Positions 5,313-11,566 of a stretch of 35,758 bases of DNA are shown piece by piece. Source of the stretch: a virus; the IMG/VR virus record IMGVR_UViG_3300021130_000009, positions 1-35,758 of that record; one strand, given 5' to 3'. Made by a program: the position numbers and the translations under genes. Every line of letters starts with the position of its first letter. Position 1 is the stretch's first letter. The notes below the pieces were generated by a model, which saw only the letters and a list, made by a program, of their open reading frames with translations, had not been told where the DNA came from and did no database searches.

Positions 5313-5445
5313 TTTAATAATTGTTACAGGGCTTATTTATGCTTATATCTGTATTGAACAGTTTGCTAAAGGAAATACTGGATTGGCTTATATGTACGCT
5401 GGATATGCTTTTGCGAATTATGGGGCTTATTTAATGGCCAAATAA
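5302..5445 (+). CDS. Small membrane protein (47 aa)
   Basis: Frame from ATG 5302 to TAA 5443-5445, with AGGA eight bases upstream. The product begins MSSNLIIVTGLIYAYICIEQ and continues KGNTGLAYMYAGYAFANYG, giving two hydrophobic stretches that may span the inner membrane. Short proteins with this 'GNTG...YAGYAFxN' look recur in phages. It overlaps the Ref-like gene by 11 bases and is the last gene of the rightward early block; a convergent gene ends at 5470. Confidence 0.65.
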   Translation: MSSNLIIVTGLIYAYICIEQFAKGNTGLAYMYAGYAFANYGAYLMAK

Positions 5446-5469
5446 CTTTACAATCGTATAGTGATAACT

Positions 5470-5823
5470 TTACAATTCCAGCCCATCAAATCCCATTTCA
5501 AAAGCTACCATTTTGCAACGGGTACGAAATTGCTTGGAATGATGTAACCATTTGTCACCTTTTTGCCGGTGAAAACTCATGTGAACCATTTCATGCGATA
5601 GCGTAGTAAGCATTGTGTAATAGTGACCACAACGGGCTGAACTAATAGTAATGGTATGTTCGTAATCGCCGCCTGTATCTAGCTGGTACGTTCCCATTGT
5701 TTCCGTATCGGGCACAATTAAAAACTCTACTTCTTCAGGTAACGGCATTTTCCATTTAGTAAATGGGTACAAGGTACTTAAACTTGCATAAGCATGACGT
5801 ATCACTTCAGGCGTAAGTTTCAT
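5470..5823 (-). CDS. SprT-like zinc metalloprotein
   Basis: I choose ATG 5823, which overlaps the stop of the upstream phosphoesterase gene as ATGA, giving 117 residues. HEMVH at 77-81 is a zinc-binding HExxH helix, and KWLHHSKQF (92-99) supplies the third histidine in the position seen in SprT/Spartan proteases. SprT proteins cleave proteins crosslinked to or bound on DNA; related phage proteins may process virion or DNA-bound host proteins. There is no C-terminal zinc ribbon, so this is the core domain only. Paired with a phosphoesterase in a leftward two-gene unit within otherwise rightward DNA. Confidence 0.75.
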   Translation of the reverse strand: MKLTPEVIRHAYASLSTLYPFTKWKMPLPEEVEFLIVPDTETMGTYQLDTGGDYEHTITISSARCGHYYTMLTTLSHEMVHMSFHRQKGDKWLHHSKQFRTRCKMVAFEMGFDGLEL

Positions 5824-7040
5824 TTCCAGGTAATCCAATCTTTGTTATGTTGCTTTTGTTTTCTTTCAACATATACCGGCATACTAAATGTCAAACCATG
5901 TTCAGGATGAGTAAGCCATAAAGCTTGACGTGGTGGTTCAAATCCAAAGTTGTTGCTATAAGCGTACTCATCGTAGCCTTTAAGGCTACCGTTAACAATT
6001 AAACGTTCTAGCTGAATAAGCTGGTGCCAATGGCCCAACAACATGGTGTCATATTCCATGTCAATTTGGGCGTTCCTAGACCGTTTACGATGGTCGCCAC
6101 GAATGATTGGACCTAAAGCGCCAATAACACCGTCACCCCCACGAAATTGGTCGCCATGTGTAAGTAAATACTTGTGTCCGTAGATTGAATAATAGGCATC
6201 AGGGCCATCGGGTATATGAAATTGAACACGGTTATCTTTCTCAAATCGTTTGGATAGGAATTGATACAATAACCAATCAAACGAAGTGAAATTACGGCCC
6301 TTTGCCCTGATTTTGTGCGTATTGCGCCCATGATTACCACTTACGCACGGAATAAAGACATTTCCAAACTCATTAGCCAAAGTTTCAATACACCAAGTCA
6401 ATACACCAAACAAATCTATAACGGTTGGCATAATTTCCATGGAGTTTGTAGCCATTAATTCTTCATGAATATCGCCTGATACCATGTCGCCACCCAGCAC
6501 AAACACAATGCCAGGGTAATCTGAATGGGCCACATGATTTTTAAGCAAATCAATGGTTTTTTCAATCATGACACGGGCGCGGTCCTGGGCAATAGCCACA
6601 TTAAATTCATTTACATTATTAATTTGATTTGGGTCAACAACTTCACCCCAATGCCAATCTGAAGCAAAAAGAGTAGGAACACCGGCAACTGCTTTCTTTT
6701 TAGGCGTTTTTGTCATCCAGTTAGGGACAGACACCTTTGCCTTTGACATTTTTAAAATGACATTTTTAATGTATTCCGCAGTCAACTTATTTTCTTCTTG
6801 TGCGTTGATGCTAGATTCTAATTGCCTAATCTTATCTAAAGCTTCAAACAAAGCCGTTTTATCTTTGCTAATTGATTCAATTGTTGGCTTAATTCCGGCA
6901 CTCATAGCAGACTTGTACCGGCTATGATAAGTATTTGCATTGATGCCAATTAATTTGGCCGCTTCTACTTTATTGCCCGTTTTAGCATAAGCATTGACGG
7001 CTTCTTGCATTTGTTGTTTATTCAACCCTGGGTTTGCCAT
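5820..7040 (-). CDS. Calcineurin-like metallophosphoesterase with N-terminal HTH
   Basis: A 406-residue protein. The five metal-binding motifs are all present: DWH (128-130), GGD (183-185), GNH (235-237), THGD (294-297) and GHWH (336-339), so it should be an active two-metal phosphoesterase. The first 45 residues (MQEAVNAYAK ... GINANTYHSRY) resemble a homeodomain-like HTH, which would bring it to DNA. Phage proteins of this build are often annotated as SbcD-like or DNA repair phosphoesterases; nuclease activity is likely but not proven. AAGGT precedes the ATG. It is the first gene of a leftward pair with the SprT-like gene. Confidence 0.8.
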   Translation of the reverse strand: MANPGLNKQQMQEAVNAYAKTGNKVEAAKLIGINANTYHSRYKSAMSAGIKPTIESISKDKTALFEALDKIRQLESSINAQEENKLTAEYIKNVILKMSKAKVSVPNWMTKTPKKKAVAGVPTLFASDWHWGEVVDPNQINNVNEFNVAIAQDRARVMIEKTIDLLKNHVAHSDYPGIVFVLGGDMVSGDIHEELMATNSMEIMPTVIDLFGVLTWCIETLANEFGNVFIPCVSGNHGRNTHKIRAKGRNFTSFDWLLYQFLSKRFEKDNRVQFHIPDGPDAYYSIYGHKYLLTHGDQFRGGDGVIGALGPIIRGDHRKRSRNAQIDMEYDTMLLGHWHQLIQLERLIVNGSLKGYDEYAYSNNFGFEPPRQALWLTHPEHGLTFSMPVYVERKQKQHNKDWITWK

Positions 7041-7105
7041 GACTTACCTTTTTAAGAAGTTTGTGCAATACTAACAAAACTTTATTAATAATCAAATACT
7101 TGTAA
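7041..7105. promoter_or_regulatory. Divergent promoter region with operator-like sequence
   Basis: These 65 bases separate the leftward phosphoesterase unit from the rightward late block. The stretch 7070-7086, ACTAAC-AAAA-CTTTATT, resembles the early operator ACTAAAG-N4-CTTTAGT. Leftward, TTGATT followed 16 bases later by TAGTAT is a possible promoter; rightward, TTGTGC with TAATAA about 17-19 bases on is another. The leader hairpin of the three early promoters is missing here. Confidence 0.35.
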
Positions 7106-7453
7106 ATGACAACCATTAAACTGCCTTATCCACCATCGGTCAATACATATTGGCGGAACTTTAGGGGCAATACAGTTTTAAGTAAAGCTGGGCGCGAATT
7201 TAAAACCGCAGTAGCAGAATGTGTTGTTGCTCAAAACATACCTAAATTTGGCGATAAACGGCTTGAGGTGACGTTATGGTTATATCCACGGTCAAAAATA
7301 GTAACTGACCTAGATAATCGCTTAAAAGCGGTTTTAGACGGTTTAGAAGATGCCGGCGTTTATGACAATGACGGACAAATTGATGTGTTAATGATTCAAC
7401 GTGGCGAAATCCGAAAGGGCGGCGGCGTTGATGTAATGATAGAAGTCCTTTAA
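7106..7453 (+). CDS. rusA: RusA-type Holliday junction resolvase
   Basis: A 115-residue protein with the RusA hallmarks: LPYPPSVNTYWR at the N-terminus, DLDNRLKAVLDGLEDAGVY (68-86) and DNDGQID (87-93). The aspartates in DLDN and the second motif correspond to the metal-binding triad of E. coli RusA (120 aa). As a dimer it cuts four-way junctions, resolving branched DNA before packaging. It lies at the left end of the late block. No good ribosome-binding site is seen before the ATG. A second resolvase, endonuclease VII, is encoded 3 kb downstream. Confidence 0.9.
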   Translation: MTTIKLPYPPSVNTYWRNFRGNTVLSKAGREFKTAVAECVVAQNIPKFGDKRLEVTLWLYPRSKIVTDLDNRLKAVLDGLEDAGVYDNDGQIDVLMIQRGEIRKGGGVDVMIEVL

Positions 7454-7461
7454 AATAAGCC

Positions 7462-9129
7462 ATGGCTAATCTTTCTGATTTTTTTGACATTGGACTTAAT
7501 GAAGGTTCAGATACTTTGCAAAGCATTGCAAATGCAGTTACCAAGTTACCTGAAAATATTCAGCGATTTGTTACCAATCCCCAGGCATTTAATGAGTTAT
7601 TTGGTTATAACCCTATGCCAAAGCAAACAGGGTTTGCCGCTGGTGCCACAGGATTGCCGCCCCAAAGCCCATTTGGCGGTGGAATATTAAACCCTAAAAA
7701 TGAAGGTTACGAAGAAGGTTATCAGCAAGGCGAACCAGTAGCAATTGCCGCTATGGCCGCACCTGGATATGGTTCAGCGGCTAAATTTGCCGCCCCAAAA
7801 GCTTACCAAAAGCTTGAAAATTACATGATTAAATCAGGCGGTATGTTGCCAATGATGGCTGGTCCTGAATCAGCTATTTGGGAGCCTGAAAAACAATTTA
7901 AAGCTTCATTGATGGAATCTAAAGGTGTATCGCCACAAGAAATACGTAGCAAAACTGGATTAGTTCGTGGTTTGGACCAACAATGGCGTACTGAAATTAG
8001 TGATTTATGGTCACACATGAAGGACGAAACGCCTGGCGGTAGTAAAACATTTGGCGAATTGTATGATTCTGCCAAACAAAAAGTAGGCGACAAACAATCT
8101 TATGTTGGATTACAAGATGTATTAAGCCATGATGAACTTGAAAAAGCTTATCCAGGATTGTTTAGTAAAGATTTAGCAAGTGATATTTTTATTAAAACCC
8201 ATGAAGGTCCTTTATCGGATAAAGGCGCCTATAAACAATCTACAAACACTATTAGTATTAATAAAGATTTAACGCCTGAACAAGCAAAATCAACCTTATT
8301 ACATGAACTTCAACACGTAATTCAAGGTAAAGAAGGGTGGAACCGTGGCGCCAATTACGGTATGGAAGTGCGTAAATATGTAAAAGAACAAGAAAACATT
8401 ATGTCCAATATTGAAGATTTGAATGGACAAATGAAAGAAGCATTAAAAGCTGATAATATGGACAAATATCGTCAATTAATGACGTCACGTGATGTATTAA
8501 GCAGAAAATACACAAATATTAATCCTGAACAAATGGGTTATGAAGATTATGTTCATCATGCTGGAGAAGCTGAAGCTAGGTTAGTTCAAAGACGTATGCA
8601 CCTTGGAGAACAAGGTAGAGAACAACATTTTCCGTATGAACACACCGGTGAATTTGGTTATGGTTTAGACATTCATCCTGATGAAGCTATTGTTACTACA
8701 AAACATCCAAGTTCAATCAATACACAAGAATATGATTATCGCGGCGAACATACTGCGCCCCATAAAACCGAAGATAATGCCCCTGGCCATCAATTAGATA
8801 AAATATTTCCTGATGACATATATGGTCCTAATGCCCATAGATATTATGGTCACGGCAATACAACAATGGATAAGGACACAATGTCCATTATGCAATCAGT
8901 TAAGGGTAAACCCGAACAAGAATTAAAAGTGTATCGTGCCGTTCCTAAAGAACACGCTGGTGAGGATATATACCCTGGCGATTGGGTTACACCAAATTTA
9001 GACTATGCTGAACAACATGGCCAACGATTTGAGAATGGTTATCATATACTTGAAAAAACCGTGCCGGCAAAGCACATTTGGACCGATGCTAACTCTATTC
9101 ATGAATTTGGATATGACCCTTCAGAATAG
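7462..9129 (+). CDS. Polyvalent protein: metallopeptidase plus ADP-ribosyltransferase-like C-terminus
   Basis: A 555-residue multidomain protein. Residues 1-110 are Gly/Ala-rich with little regular structure. HELQH at 281-285, preceded by TNTISINKDLTPEQAKSTLL, is a zinc peptidase helix; E369 in GEAEAR is a good third ligand, as in peptidase domains of large polyvalent phage proteins. The last 70 residues begin VYRAVP (490-495), continue PGDWVTPNLDYAEQHG and end with HEFGYDP (547-553), the order of Arg, W-V-T/S and Glu motifs in ADP-ribosyltransferase-like domains. Such proteins are often carried in the virion and injected. It sits between RusA and small genes. Peptidase call is firm, transferase call is moderate. 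Confidence 0.65.
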   Translation: MANLSDFFDIGLNEGSDTLQSIANAVTKLPENIQRFVTNPQAFNELFGYNPMPKQTGFAAGATGLPPQSPFGGGILNPKNEGYEEGYQQGEPVAIAAMAAPGYGSAAKFAAPKAYQKLENYMIKSGGMLPMMAGPESAIWEPEKQFKASLMESKGVSPQEIRSKTGLVRGLDQQWRTEISDLWSHMKDETPGGSKTFGELYDSAKQKVGDKQSYVGLQDVLSHDELEKAYPGLFSKDLASDIFIKTHEGPLSDKGAYKQSTNTISINKDLTPEQAKSTLLHELQHVIQGKEGWNRGANYGMEVRKYVKEQENIMSNIEDLNGQMKEALKADNMDKYRQLMTSRDVLSRKYTNINPEQMGYEDYVHHAGEAEARLVQRRMHLGEQGREQHFPYEHTGEFGYGLDIHPDEAIVTTKHPSSINTQEYDYRGEHTAPHKTEDNAPGHQLDKIFPDDIYGPNAHRYYGHGNTTMDKDTMSIMQSVKGKPEQELKVYRAVPKEHAGEDIYPGDWVTPNLDYAEQHGQRFENGYHILEKTVPAKHIWTDANSIHEFGYDPSE

Positions 9130-9131
9130 AC

Positions 9132-9196
9132 TTGACATAGTAGTAAAATAGACGAAAATAACGAAACTAGGCTTTTCTAGTTCTTTTTGCAAAAAG
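9132..9196 (+). promoter_or_regulatory. Possible promoter, leader hairpin and palindrome before 9205
   Basis: TTGACA (9132-9137) is a perfect -35, but the 17-base-spaced AAAATA is a poor -10. AACTAG-GCTTTT-CTAGTT (9165-9182) forms a 6-bp stem followed by CTTTTT, so it could be a weak terminator of the upstream gene or a leader hairpin. CTTTTTGCAAAAAG (9183-9196) is a perfect palindrome that hides part of the ribosome-binding site AAAAAGG of the gene at 9205, which could limit its translation. Confidence 0.4.
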
Positions 9197-9204
9197 GAAA
9201 TATT

Positions 9205-9555
9205 ATGGGTTATGGATTAAAAGGCGAAAGCGGCGAACGCTTTCCAAAAGGTGTTAAAGCAAACGACCGTACTGGCGAAAAAAAGGGTTCTGAAAAGGGT
9301 GTAAATTCCACCAAATTCATGCCTGGTGCTACCGGTGAAAAAGTTCCTAAAGGTGCAACATCAAGCGATTCTACTGGCGAACGTCATGAGAAGCTCAATG
9401 GTGGTGTAGCTATGGGCCTAGAAGATGGTATGGGCGCACGTCCAGCCGCACACATGGGCAAGCATGATGGCCGCCTAGGTGAGTTCAAGGGTCACATGGG
9501 TGAATCAGTTGTTTATGACCATAAGCGTGTAGGTCACGACCAAGACGATATGTAA
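9205..9555 (+). CDS. Glycine-rich low-complexity protein with repeated TGE motif
   Basis: The ATG at 9205 with AAGGAAA upstream gives 116 residues. The first 60 residues repeat a short unit: SGERFPKG, RTGEKKG, ATGEKVPKG and STGERHEK, spaced 14-20 residues. Gly, Lys and Asp dominate and no folded domain is apparent. A disordered, repeat-bearing small protein between an injected-type enzyme and a chaperonin could be a virion or scaffold component; that is a guess from position. Confidence 0.6.
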   Translation: MGYGLKGESGERFPKGVKANDRTGEKKGSEKGVNSTKFMPGATGEKVPKGATSSDSTGERHEKLNGGVAMGLEDGMGARPAAHMGKHDGRLGEFKGHMGESVVYDHKRVGHDQDDM

Positions 9556-9557
9556 TC

Positions 9558-9788
9558 ATGGCTGACTTTACTGCTAATCTAAATCCAACGTCTAATCAGA
9601 GCAGTTTGACTGATTTGCTTAAGACAAAGGATTATATGAGCCGTGTAAAAGCCGTTAAAACTAAACCACAAGCAGTAACATCAACCCCAGCCGCAGATGC
9701 AGTAATGGCTAAACCGCCAATTGCAGATAGCTGGATGACAAATGGTGATGATATGCCATTTACATTCGGGGCTGGGTACCAAAAGTAA
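9558..9788 (+). CDS. Small hypothetical protein sharing an N-terminal motif with an ejection protein
   Basis: A 76-residue protein. Its first 30 residues (MADFTANLNPTSNQSSLTDL) align with those of the 475-residue candidate ejection protein at 27438 (MAEFNADLNPKQNAMSLGDM). The rest is Ala/Pro/Thr-rich. The shared start suggests a common recruitment tag or a duplicated gene fragment. It begins two bases after the preceding stop. Confidence 0.6.
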   Translation: MADFTANLNPTSNQSSLTDLLKTKDYMSRVKAVKTKPQAVTSTPAADAVMAKPPIADSWMTNGDDMPFTFGAGYQK

Positions 9789-9794
9789 TAAAGC

Positions 9795-9831
9795 GAAGGG
9801 CCTACAAGCACGTGAAACTTGTAAGCCCTTC
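9795..9831 (+). terminator. Strong stem-loop before the GroES gene
   Basis: GAAGGGC-C-TACAAG pairs with CTTGTA-A-GCCCTTC across a nine-base loop, a 13-bp stem with one mismatch. It is not followed by a run of T, so it is not a standard intrinsic terminator. It may stabilise or process the message, or act as a partial terminator that sets the level of GroES relative to upstream genes. Confidence 0.4.
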
Positions 9832-9857
9832 TAACCAAATAGTAATCGGAGAACTAA

Positions 9858-10184
9858 ATGGCTGATGTAGATTTTATATTGAAACCGATGAATGACAAAA
9901 TTGTTGTTCGTCCGGATAAACGTGTTTTAAGCACGGTAATTATTGTAGATAACAAAGAAGTAGATAATATGGGCACCGTTGTTGCCGTAGGACCAGGCAA
10001 AAAGGTTAACGGGCGCCGTGAAGCAATGCCGGTAAAAGTCGGTGATTATATTCGTTTTGGGACCATGAATGACGACCCAAAAGAAGAATACTTAAAATTT
10101 CAAGAGTTTTACGATAAAGGCGAACGCTATTTAATTATGTCTTGGCAAGACGTATGCTTTACTACTGATAAGGAATTAGCATGA
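9858..10184 (+). CDS. GroES-like co-chaperonin
   Basis: A 108-residue Cpn10 homologue (E. coli GroES has 97). FILKPMNDKIVVRPD at the start, MGTVVAVGPGKK in the middle, VKVGDYIRFG and YLIMSWQDV at the end are the conserved GroES strands. The mobile loop reads LSTVIIVDNKEV (24-35), with IIV in place of the host I-V-L that docks into GroEL. An extra DPKEEYLKFQEFY segment before the last strands is not in standard GroES. It probably replaces host GroES on host GroEL to fold phage proteins such as the coat protein, as gp31 does in T4. CGGAG lies before the ATG, and its stop overlaps the next start as ATGA. Confidence 0.85.
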   Translation: MADVDFILKPMNDKIVVRPDKRVLSTVIIVDNKEVDNMGTVVAVGPGKKVNGRREAMPVKVGDYIRFGTMNDDPKEEYLKFQEFYDKGERYLIMSWQDVCFTTDKELA

Positions 10185-10426
10185 ATATTGATATTTTTGA
10201 TTCAAAAGAACCATTAATTGAAAAGATTATGGCCCATTTTGGTTGGTATAAGGTCAAAAAGGTAGAAATGCAAGTTGAAAATCTAGAAATCAACCACATA
10301 TTTACTGTAAAGTCGCCGAAAGAGGAATTACCACCATTTCCGGCCCCTAAAAAGAAACCAGCATTGAAAAAAGCTACAACTAGAAAGGTAACAAAAAATG
10401 CCGCTAAAAAAATCAGCAAGTCCTAA
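10181..10426 (+). CDS. Small hypothetical protein with basic tail
   Basis: An 81-residue protein. The first half is a mixed alpha/beta segment (KEPLIEKIMAHFGWYKVKKV, ENLEINHIF); the last 30 residues are Lys/Ala/Pro-rich (FPAPKKKPALKKATTRKVTK), like a histone-type nucleic-acid-binding tail. Function unknown. It overlaps the GroES gene by four bases and the next gene by 29. Confidence 0.6.
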   Translation: MNIDIFDSKEPLIEKIMAHFGWYKVKKVEMQVENLEINHIFTVKSPKEELPPFPAPKKKPALKKATTRKVTKNAAKKISKS

Positions 10427-10541
10427 AGCATTCAAAGAGAACATTAAAACAGAAATAAAGGCCGGTAAGCCAGTTAAACAAAGCGTAGCTATTGCATATG
10501 CAGTTAAGCGTGAAGTAAAAAACAAATCCAAAAAAAAATGA
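10398..10541 (+). CDS. Small lysine-rich protein (47 aa, DUF6496-like)
   Basis: Frame from ATG 10398 to TGA 10539-10541. The product has the order MPLKKSASPKAFKENIKTEI, then KAGKPVKQSVAIAYAVKR and a poly-Lys end. The pattern 'NIKTEIKAGKPxKQxVAIAY' is a very common small phage protein whose role is unknown. It overlaps both neighbours (29 bases before, ATGA after). Highly basic, so DNA or RNA binding is likely. Confidence 0.7.
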   Translation: MPLKKSASPKAFKENIKTEIKAGKPVKQSVAIAYAVKREVKNKSKKK

Positions 10542-10819
10542 ATAAGTTTGCAAACAATGGTACTTTGCCGGCTAATTTAAGATTAAACCAACGAAGATAT
10601 GATGCAAAAAAGAAATATGGCATTACATTAGAAAAAGCGGATAAATTAAGACAAGAAAATTGTGAAATTTGCGGTAAAAAAGAAGCAAAAATGTGCATTG
10701 ACCATAAAGAACCACAAACTTATCGTGGTGTTTTATGTCAACAATGTAATACCAGGCTAGGATGGCTGGAAAAAAACTTAAATGTAATTTTAGAATATTT
10801 AAAAAAAGGACCTCAATAA
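10538..10819 (+). CDS. Recombination endonuclease VII
   Basis: A 93-residue protein with the endonuclease VII core: CEIC (42-45), IDH (54-56), RGVLCQQCN (63-71) and RLGWLE. The four cysteines bind zinc and the D-H-N set forms the His-Me-finger nuclease site known from T4 gp49. T4 gp49 has 157 residues; this is the short form common in smaller phages, lacking the long dimerisation helix. It resolves branched DNA and mismatches before packaging. It lies six hundred bases before the terminase genes, which fits that role. Confidence 0.85.
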   Translation: MNKFANNGTLPANLRLNQRRYDAKKKYGITLEKADKLRQENCEICGKKEAKMCIDHKEPQTYRGVLCQQCNTRLGWLEKNLNVILEYLKKGPQ

Positions 10820-11034
10820 TGGATTTAACTAAATTAGAACTCCAATTCACCCATTCCGTACAAGAAATGGAAATCATCCTTGCTGGATTGCGTAAGCTTC
10901 CAATGGAAGCCGTATTGGATTTGTATAATAAATTACACATTTCTGCTAAAGCCCAAGTTGACCAGCATATTGCAGAGCAACAACCAGCCGCCGAAGTTCC
11001 AGCGGAAGTAACTATTGAAAAGCCAGCAGAATGA
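10819..11034 (+). CDS. Small acidic hypothetical protein
   Basis: The start is ATG 10819, overlapping the TAA of the endonuclease gene by one base, with AGGA ten bases upstream; it gives 71 residues. Residues 1-45 look helical (TKLELQFTHSVQEMEIILAG), then comes an Ala/Pro/Glu-rich tail (QQPAAEVPAEVTIEKPAE). I do not recognise it. ATGA overlap with the next gene. Confidence 0.6.
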   Translation: MDLTKLELQFTHSVQEMEIILAGLRKLPMEAVLDLYNKLHISAKAQVDQHIAEQQPAAEVPAEVTIEKPAE

Positions 11035-11231
11035 CAACTCCAAACGTATATCTTCCCTATCCTATTCCCCAAGACCAAAATGAACTGGTAGCGGATATAA
11101 ATGCTTTAATAAGCCAACCAGGAGTTCCAACAGAACTTTATAATGAGGTTATGGCAATAGAAGATAGCCCAACAACACAGGAAGATATAAACGAAGCAGA
11201 AGCCAATTCTGACAGTATGGCGGATGAGTGA
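11031..11231 (+). CDS. Small acidic hypothetical protein
   Basis: A 66-residue, strongly acidic protein with a proline-rich start (VYLPYPIPQDQNELVADINA) and a disordered Glu/Asp/Ser end. It overlaps the preceding gene by four bases. Position just before the small terminase suggests a packaging-region accessory gene; no family recognised. Confidence 0.55.
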   Translation: MTTPNVYLPYPIPQDQNELVADINALISQPGVPTELYNEVMAIEDSPTTQEDINEAEANSDSMADE

Positions 11232-11248
11232 AGAAATCTTTATAAAAC

Positions 11249-11566
11249 ATGAGTTTAGACGTTAATTCAACAGTTGACAAAGGCGGAGCCCCAATTGGTA
11301 ATCAAAATGCCAAGAAGGGCAAGCTTTTTACTGAAGCATTGCGTAAGGTCCTTATACAGAATGACCATCTAAAGCTACGCCAAGTCACAGAGAAATTGGT
11401 AGATGCGGCTATTGAAGGCGAACCATGGGCAGTAAAGGAAGTAATTGACCGTATGGACGGTAAAGCGGTTGCTATTCAAGAACTGCAAGGTCCTAATGGT
11501 GCAGAACTCAAAACTGCCGTACAAATAACATTTGTGGAACCTGATGGAACCATCACCACAGATTAA
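11249..11566 (+). CDS. Putative small terminase subunit
   Basis: A 105-residue protein. GGAPIGNQNAKKGK (residues 11-24) followed by a helical region (TEALRKVLIQND ... AIEGEPWAVKEVIDRMDGKA) is a pattern seen in small terminase or terminase-associated phage proteins. The last 25 residues (ELKTAVQITFVEPDGT) look like a beta hairpin. It overlaps the large terminase gene by 23 bases, the usual neighbour. DNA recognition at the packaging start would be its role. The ribosome-binding site is weak. Confidence 0.6.
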   Translation: MSLDVNSTVDKGGAPIGNQNAKKGKLFTEALRKVLIQNDHLKLRQVTEKLVDAAIEGEPWAVKEVIDRMDGKAVAIQELQGPNGAELKTAVQITFVEPDGTITTD

